64,000 nt of DNA from the NCBI GenBank assembly GCA_009746045.1, contig RPFO01000448.1:3268049-3332048 (forward strand), in the 5' to 3' direction. Each line of letters begins with the position of its first letter. Position 1 is the stretch's first letter. Shown here in pieces: positions 1-12,300 of this stretch. The position numbers were made by a program, and so were the translations under genes. The DNA is from Mesostigma viride. Taxonomy: Eukaryota; Streptophyta; Mesostigmatophyceae; Mesostigmatales; Mesostigmataceae. Under the pieces are notes generated by a model. That model saw only the letters and a program-made list of their open reading frames with translations, was not told where the DNA came from and searched no databases.

Positions 1-51
1 GTAGTTTCTTTGGGGCTGCCTGCACACGTGCTTATTTTTTTCCGCGCAATC
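1..51 (+). promoter_or_regulatory. 5' flank/5' UTR of THOC1
   Basis: These 51 bases precede the THOC1 start codon and contain a pyrimidine-rich run. No TATA box can be recognised in so short a stretch, and the promoter probably lies outside the window. Confidence 0.4.
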
Positions 52-3000
52 ATGTCCACCGAAGGGTTGTTTGCGAAGGAGAGGGATCGCATTGTGGTAA
101 GTGGCTTGAAAATATGCTTGTGGTTTTTAACTAGTGAGCACTCCGCGTGCGCATATTCCTGAGATTTAGGAAGAAAACATCGTGCTTACTAAGTCTGTTC
201 CGACCGTACTCCGTGGCTTACAGAGTGCTTTAGAGGCGGGACTCAGGAGTCACCAGAGTGCGGAAAATGCGGGAATGGCAATTTTGAACGAGGCTATGCC
301 AGACTTGTTGGTTCAAAAGGTGAGTTGCTTGCCATACATTCATTCTGTGTTTCACTTTCTCGTCGTGCGCCTTCTCATTCTGCCCGTTGTGCCTGTGGTT
401 CTGCCTCCCTGGCTGTTCAAGGAAAAATCAGATTCCTGTACTTATCTTTACGTGTGAACATTGAATGCATCTATACCTAGTTGCCCTTTCGGTAACGCTG
501 GCGTCCTGCGTTTCCCTGCCGGCACGTGACCGTACGCCAGGAGCCGGATGGAGACGATGCCAAGGAGAACAAGGCCAACCTGGACCATGCAATGAAGTGG
601 GTCCTGCACGAGATGATGGTGCGTGCCTCCCTAGTGCCGTGTCCTCGCGCAATCCAGCCTCATTGTGCCGGGCTCTTATCCCCCCTCGCCATATCTCAGA
701 GGGGATGCTTGCAGGTTCTTTACCATGCACTAGCTAGTAATAATAGTTAGACATGATCATCGCGACAACATCCTGCCGCCATCAAAGGGACAACGCGCTG
801 GTACAACTCTAGACCACGTCTTGAGTAGAATCTCGTTGCAACAAAACATGGCATGATGTCTGCATGCTGGAAACTAGTTTACCGACCCCCTGCGCGTGAA
901 ATCCTCCTTGATTTGCCTTGTTGCGCCGTTATTTCTCCTAATTGCGTATAGCTTCTTAGCAACCGACTGACATGCTCTGACAACTAGTTGTACGAGACCC
1001 CGGGCGTAGTTTCTCCTAGTTATATATAGTAGTAGCTTGTTAGACGAGTCGCTTACCATGCTCTTGAAACTAGTTGAACAACCCCCTGAGGGTCACTCAC
1101 GCACTATCCAGCATGCGCCAGCGCTGACGGCCTTTCAAGTTTCAGGCCAACCCCAGCTTTTGGTGGCGCACATGGCCGGGTTCCGGTGAGGCAATCCTAA
1201 CATGCGCACACCCTACGCACAATTCGGAGAGCCCACCAGTTCCATTCCATGCACCCGGCCTTGCCAGCTGGATAACACGCGGCATGTCTACAGGGTTCTC
1301 TCTTGTCTGACAACAGCTGGCCGGGGTGAGACAGAATTGGCATTACCTTTAGGCCGTATGGACTATTCTGGGGGAACGCAAGTGTTTGTGTTAGGAAACA
1401 TGCAACCTCCCTGTGCCAGTGAGGCATGTTGCCCGTTGCTTTCGAAGTGTACTCTTCTTCTTTCAAACCTTGTTTCTTTCAACCCAAGTATATAGCAATC
1501 AAGTCCATGTTTGCCCTGCTAGGGAGTTTTACGGGGCCCCGTTCAGTACTCATGCATCCAAGTCCAGGACCCAAGGTGTGAGAGGCGCGCAGTTGACGAT
1601 CGCTCAGTAGTTCACTGTTGGCCACCATCCAGAGCAGTCTTCACCATTCACAGTGCGGGGGCCAGCCTTCCCATGGGCCCCTTTCCTGTCAGTAGCCTTT
1701 CTTTTCCGCTGTCTCTTGGAGTTCTCTTGTAACCCCCGTCAACGTATCAATGTTGCTCGCTCCTATAGCAGCACACAGATAAGAACGACCATAATTTCGA
1801 TGTACAGTGCTGCACCTTTCCAACTCCCATGATCTCCATAATCCCAAAAAACTCGACAAACCCACACAAGAACGGCAGGCTCAGGATTCCATGGTCCCGG
1901 ATCTTCCCGGTTTCAGGCCTGCGCTGCTTGTCTCATGAACGCCATGTTCACTATAGTATATAGTAATGCCATGCCTGCGCGTAGGGGATATTTTGGCCCT
2001 CTCTGGAGCTTCCATGAACTGCTGTTGACTTCCCTTCCATATACGCCCCCCTAACTCATCTTTCTTTTCCTATCTTCGTCCCCCAAACTGCTCTTTCTTT
2101 GCCTATCCTCTTCCCCCAAACTGCTCTTTCTTTGCCTATCCTCTTCGCCCAAACTTGTCTTTCTTTTCCTATCCTCTTCCCCCAAGCTTGTCTTTCTTTT
2201 CCTATCCTCTTCCCCCAAACTTGTCTTTCTTTTCCTATCCTCTTCGCCCAAACTTGTCTTTCTTTTCCTATCCTCTTCCCCCAAACTTGTCTTTCTTTTC
2301 CTATCCTCTTCCCCCAAACTTGTCTTTCTTTTCCTATCCTCTTCCCCCAAACTTGTCTTTCTTTTGCCATGGTGCTTTCCCTATCCTTGGTGTCATTTCC
2401 ATCCATCCCGTTTCATCCACACTGCCAACCACGCGGCTGCTTACCTGCTGGCATTCACAACTCCCTGGGCCCTGCGGCTGCGCCCTCTCCTGCACGCAAG
2501 ATGCCACCGCCTTCCATATTTCTTCCAGATGTTTTTGACTGGTCATTTCACATATTTGTTTACCATTTGTTTACCATTTGTTTACCATTTGTTTACCATT
2601 TGTCTTCCACAAGTCTTCCACGTGAATTTAATTTGTCTTGAATTTGTTTTCCGTTTGTTTTTTGTTTGTTTTCCCGGTTACCTATCGATGGTGATGGTGC
2701 CAGACCAAGGCAGCCACGGCCGACGTGCCCGTGATGAAGTACGGGAGCGGAGAGGGGGGGGATGCTCGTGGCCTGGTCTCGCGGCTGCTGGGTACGTGTG
2801 TGTGTGGTCACTTAAGTATAATACTGTGTGTGTGTGTGTGTGTGCGCCCCCCCCCCCCCCCCCCCCCCCCTCTCTCTCTCTCTCTTGTGTGGGTGGGTGT
2901 GAATGGGTGCGCGCATGTGCGTGTGCGTGTGCGTGTGCGTGTGCGTGTGCGTGTGCGTGTGCGTGTGCGTGTGCGTGTGCGTGTGCGTGTGCGTGTGCGT

Positions 3001-3226
3001 GTGCGTGTGCGTGTGCGTGTGCGTGTGCGTGTGCGTGCGCGTGTGCGTGCGCGTGCGCGTGCGCGTGCGCGTGCGCGTGCGCGTGCGCGTGTGCGTGTGC
3101 GTGTGCGTGTGCGTGTGCGTGTGCGTGTGCGTGTGCGTGTGCGTGTGCGTGTGCGTGTGCGTGTGCGTGTGCGTGTGCGTGTGCGTGTGCGTGTGCGTGT
3201 GCGTGTGCGCGTGCGTGTGCGTGTGC

Positions 3227-3302
<76 letters not shown>

Positions 3303-3304
3303 CT

Positions 3305-3338
<34 letters not shown>

Positions 3339-6300
3339 TGGGGGTGGAGGGGAAGTGGGGTGGGGCGCAGGGATGGGTCGGCCATGGTAGTGTGCTGTGG
3401 GGTGTCATTGGGGCCCCGCTCCACTAGCACACTGTGCCTAGGATGCTGAAGAAGGAGAAGGTTTGGATCAGTTTCTAAAGGCAATATGGTATATGTTGTT
3501 GGCTGCTCATTGATAAAGAGCCAGAGCTGAAATTAATTTCAGGGTTCTTCCCTCCCCCCCCCCCCTCACTTAGTTGCAGGATCTCCCCCCCCCTTATCGC
3601 TCCCCCCCTTCTGCTATTAATTCTAATACGTTGTTCCTACCTCACCATTCACCCCCCTGCCTACCATTGCATGCAGCATCGAAAGCAAACATGCCACCTG
3701 CGACTCCATAGCATTCGCTACATGGCTGTGTGCGCCTTCTTCGCTCCTCTCGTTCTTTTCGATGGATACCTCGCAGATCTTCGTTCCTCTCAGGTTTCCT
3801 GACAAAGTTCCTGAAAATATCTCCTGACAAGGTTTCCTGAAAACGTTTCTTGACAAGGTTTCCTGAAAACGTTTCTTGACAAGGTTTCCTGAAAATGTTT
3901 CCTGAAATTGTTTCCTGACAAGGCTTTCTGACAAGGTGTCCTGACAAAATTTCCCGAGGAACACCCCGTGCGGACAGCGCTGGGCTGTGGTTGTGAACGC
4001 TTTCCTTCTTGTTACAAACCACATGTGGCTGTTAGCATCTGTGTATCGTACGTAATGTATTTCTGTGATCTCTCGTACGTCACCACTGCACCCTGCAGAC
4101 ATCAGCCTGTGGATGTGCGATGCCGGCTACACCGATGGCGGCGCTATTTTTGGCATGTTCGAGGACTTGGTGGAGAGCTCCACCCTCGCCGACTGCCACG
4201 AGGTATGCGGGTATGCATGCCAGGTGTCACACCGTGACGATGCCACATTGTTGCCCTCCATTTCAGTGCCATGTGTATCCTCATGAAATCGATTCAGCCC
4301 GGGTAGTTTTCACCGTCACCTGTCCCCACTTCCCCTCCCCCCCCCCACGCCTACCCTGTGCGTCCCTTCCCTCCCGTCCCCCCCTCCATCTTCCTCCCCC
4401 GGGTCTCCCCTTCCTTTCCCATGTCCTTTCGTCCTTCTCTTTCTCTTCCCCCTTCCCCTCCCCTGCCCTGCCCCCCTCTCCCCAAGCCCCCCCTGCCTCC
4501 CCCTGCCACCCCGCCCCTGCCGTAATTCAGCATCATGCCTGGTTCCACCTTCCGGCTTCGTTTTCTGTGAACCACCTTGATGCTTCCTTTTCCACAAACC
4601 ATGGTATTTCGTCAACCGCACAGACGCACGCACACGCACAGCTGGTATGGGGATTCGCCCCTCCAAATTCACAGTCTGTTATCTTCAGACTGTTCTTGAG
4701 AGGTGGCTTTGGTCACGCCGGTCTGCTATCCCCAAACATCCTGGTTGTTATCCTCAAAGGCCCTATGGTCCTTTGCCCCCCGCTTGTCCCGCTGTCCCTC
4801 CCCCCCTCTTGTCCTGGTGTCCCTCGCCCCCGCTTGTCCTGCTGTCGCTCGCCCCCGCTTGTCCTCCCCGTCACTCGCCCCCGCTTGTCATGGCCATCCC
4901 TGTGCCCAGGTGTTCCGCTACATGGAGGCCCAGGTGGGCGTGCTGGGCAAGCCGTCGCTGCTCAGCCGAGGGAAGCTGATCATGCTGCGCACGTGCAACG
5001 AGCTGCTGCGGAGGCTGTCCAAGGTAGGTGCGCACTTGTGTGTGTTGTCGCTATAGTTAAGTGCTGTATGTGTCTGTGTGTGCGCGTGCGTGTGTGAGTA
5101 AGGGGTAGGGTGGTGGTGTAGGGGGGTAGGGTGGGGCGGAGTGTACGTGGGATGGGGTTGGGGTTGGGGATTGGCAGGTGATGGTCTTGGTTGTATTGGG
5201 CATTTACCTCATGTCGCATTCCCTGCCCTGATTAGCGCTACCCCGCCTCTTGCTGTCACCATGCTGGATTCCCGCCAGACCAACGACATCATGGATCTGT
5301 ACCATGGATCTATCGTGTTTCACATTCTCTGCCACTTACTATCCCACCCGGACGCCTTGTGTCGCCATGCCCCCTGTGCCCCCTGTGCCCCCTATGCCCC
5401 GCCAGACCCACGACACGGCCTTTTGTGGGCGCATCCAGCTGCTGATGACCAACCTGTTCGCACTTTCCGAACGCTCGGGTGAGCCTTTCTGCTCGGCCTG
5501 CCATGTCCCTTGGCTGTCCTATCTTGCTGTTGTTGTTATGATGGCATTCCTGTGTTTCATGATTGTACACTCGTTCACGGTTTCCGAACACTTGGATGAG
5601 GCAATCTGTTCCGCCCGCAATGGCCCTCGTTTGGCTCCCTTTTGGGGTCCCTCGTCCGGTCTTGTGACGGCATCCCTATGTTTCGTGATCGTAAACTAAA
5701 CACCTTAGCACGTTCTGAATGCTCGGGTAAGTGTGGGCGTGCCGGCGGTGGAATAATGATCTCTCCTTTCTTCCGCCCGCCATGCCCGTGATTCGGTCTT
5801 ATGATCGCATTTTTTGCTGCACATAAAGATGTTGAGCCCTGCTAGATTTACCTTTAGCTTTTGGTACGCGCGCACACTACATACCATTATGTCATTCACG
5901 TGTTATCTGAAAGCCTTGCATGTGATGTCAGGGTGGGCTCGGAGAATGCGGACCCGATCAGAGCCATGCTCCTCTCCCATGCAGAGGTGTTTACTTGTAT
6001 TTGGTGTTTATTTGTGTTTATTTGTAAGTGCCAACAGTTCACCGTGGATAGAGGGGAGCCACCAGTAGCCTTGCGTGTTTGAAGAGAGCGAGACAGAAAG
6101 GCTAAATGGGATGGCTCCAATTTGCACACTCTGGCCCCTGCTCCTGGCACCCTGTTGGGATGATAACCCAGGCAATTTTCCCTTTTGTTTTCTATTGTCA
6201 TGCACTACACGCTTATGTACTCCCTCCCCCCTTGCCCCCCCTTACCCCCCCTTACGCCCCCTTGCCCCCCCTTACGCCCCCTTACGCCCCCTTGCCCCCC

Positions 6301-9300
6301 CTTGCCCCCCCTTGATCCCCCTTGCCCCCCCTTGCCCCCCCTTGCCCCCCCTTGACCCCCCTTGCCCCTTGCCCCTTGACCCCCCTTGCCCCTTGACCCC
6401 CTTGACCCCCCTTGACCCCCCTTGACCCCCCTTGACCCCCCTTGACCCCCCTTGACCCCCCTCGACCCCCCTTGACCCCCTTGACCCCCTTGACCCCCCT
6501 TGGCCCCCCTTGACCCCCCTCGACCCCCCTTACCCCCCCTTAGCCCCCCTTGCCCCCCTTTATCCCCCCTACCCCGCCTATCTGCTCCTTCCCGCCCCTA
6601 TCCCCTTCTTCCACCATGCTTATCATACAGCTGGCTGCCGCTGGGCGATCCATCTATCTTCTGTCTGCCTCCGAACGCTGACACCTGTCTCTTTGCCTTC
6701 CCTCGTCGCTCCGGCTTGCCCCCGTCAGCCCTGAACCTGACCAGGTCGCAGAACTTGGCCAACCTGACGGTCTGCGACGACGAACAAACCGCCGATTTTC
6801 GTGCGACAGATCAGCCTGCAGCCGCCGCCGCGGCAGATGCGGGTGGGCTGTTTTCATGTGCTTTCGTTGTTTTGTTCGTTGAGATGGTCCTACCGGTAGA
6901 TGGTGGGGTCCGATTGCCTTGGATGGTCACATGAATGCCTGCCCCAAATTGAGGCGGTGAGGAGCGCATCCGTGCGCTTTTGAGGCACCCCCGGTTGGCA
7001 CTGTGGGATGGCGGCGGGCAGACGCACGCATCTTGTGTACATTAAAAAGAATAACCCAAATGCTGTTGCTGACAATAGCATATGTTTGTTGTTGATACAT
7101 ATGTAGCTTCTACGAATAGCCATGGTGACCCTAGTGTGTTTATTTAATATGTTGTACTACTACACAATTATGTTATGCATCGGTCGTAGGTGTGGCAGGG
7201 AGCAGCAGCCCCTGTCTGGCTGGCGGGAACTCATTCGGTCCCGTGGTGGATCGTTTATATGATGATTTTGTGGTACGATAAGTTCAATGAAGATTAGAAT
7301 AGTATAAGATTATAATAGTATAAAATGATTTTGTGGTACGATAAGTTCAACGAAGCGTTTATGTACCATCGCTGCAGCACCCTATAATCGCATCGCCAAC
7401 AATCCCTTCCAGCGTCTAACCAGCCTCCCGCTCTCTCTGCTTCCGTGGTGGTGTTGTCGGTCCTGGGTGGTGTCATCGGTCCCTGCAGGCACCGTCATCG
7501 ACTACAAGTTCTACAACACATTCTGGGGGCTTCAGGTGAGCGGGATCACTGACGGCGCCCCTCGCATGCCCTTGCGTGTGGTTTTGACTCGGCATGCGCT
7601 GCCATGGAGATTGCGATTTGCGAACATCATTTGTGGCACGTGTCCCCCGATGTGAAAGCTGTGCCTGGCATAGATCATTATGCTTTGTCCCCATGTATAA
7701 AAGTATGATTGTCCCTGGGCACCGTCGTGTCTTGTTGTCTTCTAGTTATCGTTTCATACAAGTATGAAGTTGTTGTCTTGTAACTATCGTTTTATACAAG
7801 TATGAAACGGTTGTCTTCTAATCGTTTCATACATGTATGAAATTAGTGTCTTCTAACTATCGTTTCATACATGTATGAAATTGTTGTCTTTGTAATTGTG
7901 TGGCGTGGCGCGCCTATGTGTCCAATCCACCAGGGCTTTTTCCAAAACCCGGTCCTGGTGCTGCAAGAGGACAACTGGGCCACGTTCACGCGCGGGCTGG
8001 AGGTAAGGGAAAGTTTTTTGCCTTTTATGGACAGTTAACTCTATCTGTTTTTCGCCGCCTCTTATAATTATTGTCTTTTATTAATTTTTTTTTCCGTGGC
8101 TGGCAGTACCGTTGGGCGGTGCCACAACCGTTGTTCGTGTGTCACGTCTTTGCTTTTTTTGTTGCTGGCTCGGCTAGGTTGTGTGCAAGACACACGAACA
8201 ACGAGTGGGGCACCATCTAACGGTACCACCCGCCAAAGGAAAGCACACAAGGCATGAGTGATGGGGACGTGCGTTTGGGGTGCGTTGCCCCCAGGAAGGG
8301 GTGGCCATGGGCCTTTTGCTATTTTTCAACACCCCCTTCTCCCCCGCTGTTGGGATGCACTGGGCCGAAGCGCGCTGTATTGTTTGGGCTTCGGACGGAG
8401 CCCAGCACAACACGGACTAAATGTAGAACCGTTGAGGGCCATTGAATGCCTATGGGTACCTCAGAAGGCTTGGATTCGAATGCCTCAGTCAGCGGTGGGA
8501 ATCGCGAACCCAGAGATGGGCGGTGTCTTATGCCGGCATGCGGCACCATCTCCCGGTACAGAACCCCCCAGCGGCCATGGAGAATCAGAGATATACTGCG
8601 GGGGGGTGGACAACTTGAGCTTCTCATGGCAGTGGATGGACGCGCGAGCGTCTCTTCAGGCCTGCCAGTACCCCATCCATCTCGTGTGGCATTGTGCTGC
8701 CGTCGTCACCCCCCCCGTCCAGCCTATGTCGCCATCTACCTCGTTAGGCCCTTCGCTGCTGGCATCGTGGATTCCCCCCTCTGTCATGTCCTTGTGAGAT
8801 CCCCCCCCTCCCACTCCCTCCCCCCAACTCCCATGAATTGCCTCGTGTTTATCTGCCCTGTTGTTGGCGCCCCCCTCCGATCCCTCCCCCCCCTCTCTCC
8901 TCCCCTTACCTCCTCTCTCCTCTCTCTCTCCCCCCCTCCCCCCCCGCTTCCCCCCCATCGACATCTCAGAGCGTGCTCACTGTGTTCAAGGCGCAGTCGT
9001 TTGCCTCCTCGAGCGCCAGCGCGGGCCCCCTCACGAGTGCGCATGATGCGGTGGACGACGTGTTTGGCGGCGTCAAGTACCTCACAAGCTCCACGCTCAT
9101 CGGCCTGCAGGTGCGCGCCCTTAACACTAGGTCACTAAAGCATATAGAGCACTAGCATTTGTAAGCACCCCACCAGCTCCACGCTCGTCGGCCTACAGGT
9201 GTGCGCACTAAACACCAGGTCACTATAGCCCACATCTTGCATGTGGCGCATAGCAAGCAGATGACAAGCTCCACGCTCATCGGCCTGCAGGTGTGTGCAC

Positions 9301-12300
9301 GTGGCATCGTCCTCCTGGTGGTCCCTCCTGGTGGTCTGTCCTGGTGGTTTCCGCCGGTGCTATCATTAAATCTGCCCGTCATCCTGCTGTTAGTGATTTC
9401 TTTAGCCCGGTTGCTTCCATGGCCAATTTATAAACATTATAGTAGCATAACACATGGCAAATTCTTTTTGGTGTTTTTCTCCGGTGTTCCTCTTTTTTTT
9501 TCCGGGTGTTCTCTCTACTGCTCTCCCCTGCTGTTTTCTAGAAACGAGGAGTCCCGCCACGGGCTGCCCTTGCCGAGCCTAGGTTGTTACTTTGTGTGCA
9601 TCCACCGACTACGCCGGAGCAGAGTTATGCACACAGCCGTTGTAATACCGCAACCCATGCCACACGCTCTTCGTTACGATTTTCCCCTGTGCCGCTAGCT
9701 CGTCCTATCTCATGACTGCCTGTCTGTTATGCTAGTCCTATTCTTACACGATGAGACCTGCATAGACGTGCCATCTAGCTATGCGAGCACTTATCCAAGT
9801 ATTGTGTGTGCCCCCCCCCCGTGCAACCCTCAGCTGCGCGACCCGGTGTTCCAGCGCCACTTTTTGGTGCAGTGCCGCATCCTCTTCCACGCGCTGCAGG
9901 TATGATTGATTTAAGTCAAGATTAATCATTAACGTGTCGGTGCTCTCCAGGTACGATGGCACCACATGGGGCTCACATTGCCCTTACGTTATTATTCAAA
10001 TAAGTCAAAATAAAGCACGTGATGGCGCTCTCCAGGTACGATAGTGGTGCACCCATGGCCTTCCACGCATGATGGCATCGCATGGGGCCCTCCAGTCAGA
10101 TTTTGTGCTTTGCATGTTGTCGGTAACCCTCCTAGTTACATGTTTCTTTCTGGTATATTGCACGCGATGAGACAGAGAAATAAGGACAGGTGGGCGCATG
10201 ACACCAATGTCACTAGCCCTTAGCCAGCGGTTCATCATGTGCTGTTCCAGGGCACGCGGTCGGCGGCTCTACTCACCCCTGTCCCACCTGCAGTTCACTG
10301 TGATACGTGGCTCGGTAATCAGGCCTTCCATAGGACAGCCATGATAGGAATGCTGGTTTCACATTATCATGCTTTGGGTTACTCTCGCTATACTTTTCGT
10401 TGGCTCCTGATGTAGTAATAAATGTTAGTGATAAGATTTTACAGTGGTCATTGGAAGGCTGCCCTGTTGTCGGTCTTCTGCCGACACAGGGACATTTTAT
10501 TATTATTAATATTACTATTATTATTATTATACACAGGGACATTTTATTATTATAATGATGATTATTGTTGTTGTTGTCATTATTATTAATTTTGTAACTA
10601 ACTGCATGGGGCGGCTTTCCTGAATGGAGTGAATATAGACCGGCGACCGCTGCGGACAGTCCCTTACCTTGCTTGGTCTGTAGAGACAGCGTTTTCTGAC
10701 TTCTGCCGTGCGTAGTCCAGCCTGCTTGCCTCGTCGTTTATACTAGTTCCTCTCTAATAACATGTCTGAACCATCGATTATGCACGGACTTGGTCCCTGC
10801 CCCACCCTGCTACTGCCCGTCCTTCCCGCGCCATGATGGGATTTCCCCCCCACCTGCACTGGATGGCCCCGGGTGTGACAGACGCTAGAGACGGCGACGC
10901 TCTCCGACACACAGGTACCTGCCCTTGTCCTATTGGCCAAAGTTGATGAGGTGCCCCCCGGTGCTGTGTGTGTGCCTCTTCTACTGCCAGCTGGCACTTC
11001 CATCTGTGCTATAGTGGGCTGCGCATGGAGCTCTAATGGTGCCGTAGTGGCGAAAGGTTCTGGCGCTATTTAGAGCTAACTAAAACCTGGCCTCGTGGAG
11101 GAACACAGGGTCGAAGAGCCCGAGACATCCGCATGTGGCCTGCTAAGCACGCACTTGGGCGCCGGCATGTCTCAGTGAGGATTCGAACCCTTGACCTATG
11201 GCTTAGTTAGCTCTAAATAACGCCGGGCCTACGCACATTAACTTGAGAGTGTACCAGCGAGTGGTTAATGCCGGCTAAATAGTGCCGGACCTAATTGTCA
11301 TCAAAAAGGTTCTGGCGCTATCGAGAGCTGACTCATGGGAAATTGGGCCGTTCTGGGTTGGCTGGCTACGATGTTGGGTGTGCTGCTGATGAGCGATGGT
11401 GGGTGTCTTGCTTCGTTTTGTTTTGTTTTGTTGGAGCCACTGGGCTGCTGGCAAGCATACCCTATGTCGCTGCGTTTTGTTTTGTTGGAGCAAGTGGGCT
11501 GCTGGCAAGCATGCCCTATGTCGCGCTGGGCTTTGCTTGTGACCCAGACGCCCTCGGTGGTGTGTCTGAGGGCGCCAAGCGTTTGCGTTTTCAGTTTGTA
11601 ACGTGCGGACTCACGCACTTGCACTTGGTGGCCTAGCGGCGTCATGCAGGTGAGGCTTGCATGTTTTCTCGTAGGCTACTATGCAATAGCCACGTGGGTG
11701 CATGGTGCTCTCCCCTTCTCCTATGCCGCGTTATCCGCATTATATGTCTGCGCAGCGCGCGCTGGTGTTGATGTTCTCCGCGTTGGTCGTCTGTGCAGTG
11801 CATGCTGGTGTTGATGCTCGTAAAACTGTGGCTCTCTTGTCCTCATCCCATGGACACCCTGCTCTTTTTCTTCCCTTCTGTTTCTTCCCCTCCCCCGTCG
11901 ATCCCGATTCCTTTCTGTCCCTTCCCCCTTGCGCTCCCGTGTCTCTCCTTTCCCTGCGCCTGCACCGCCTCAGAAGGAGCAGGTCGCGGAGCTCACGCGC
12001 TCGGTAAATGGCGCGATCGAGCGCACACCCGTGCAAGGGGCCGAGTTCCTCGCCTGCGTCGAGCACATCCTGCGGATGGAGGACAACTGGGTGCGTAGGG
12101 ACTTATCTCAACTCGAGTGTGATTATAACGAAATGACTAAGTTCAAATGGGCGTGAAGTGGAACATATCCTGCAGATGGAGGACAGCTGGGTGCGCGGGG
12201 GTTAATGGCACTAGGTTAAATGGGGATAGAATGATTTACTTCAAAGGGGCATTTAGCGAAATATCTTATTAATTTAATTAGGATGTAAGGGCTGAAACAC

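Noticed and set aside
2364-3484. Long plus and minus frames of cysteine/valine/alanine/histidine repeats
   Set aside because: Translations of (GTGTGC)n, (CT)n and related microsatellites inside a THOC1 intron.
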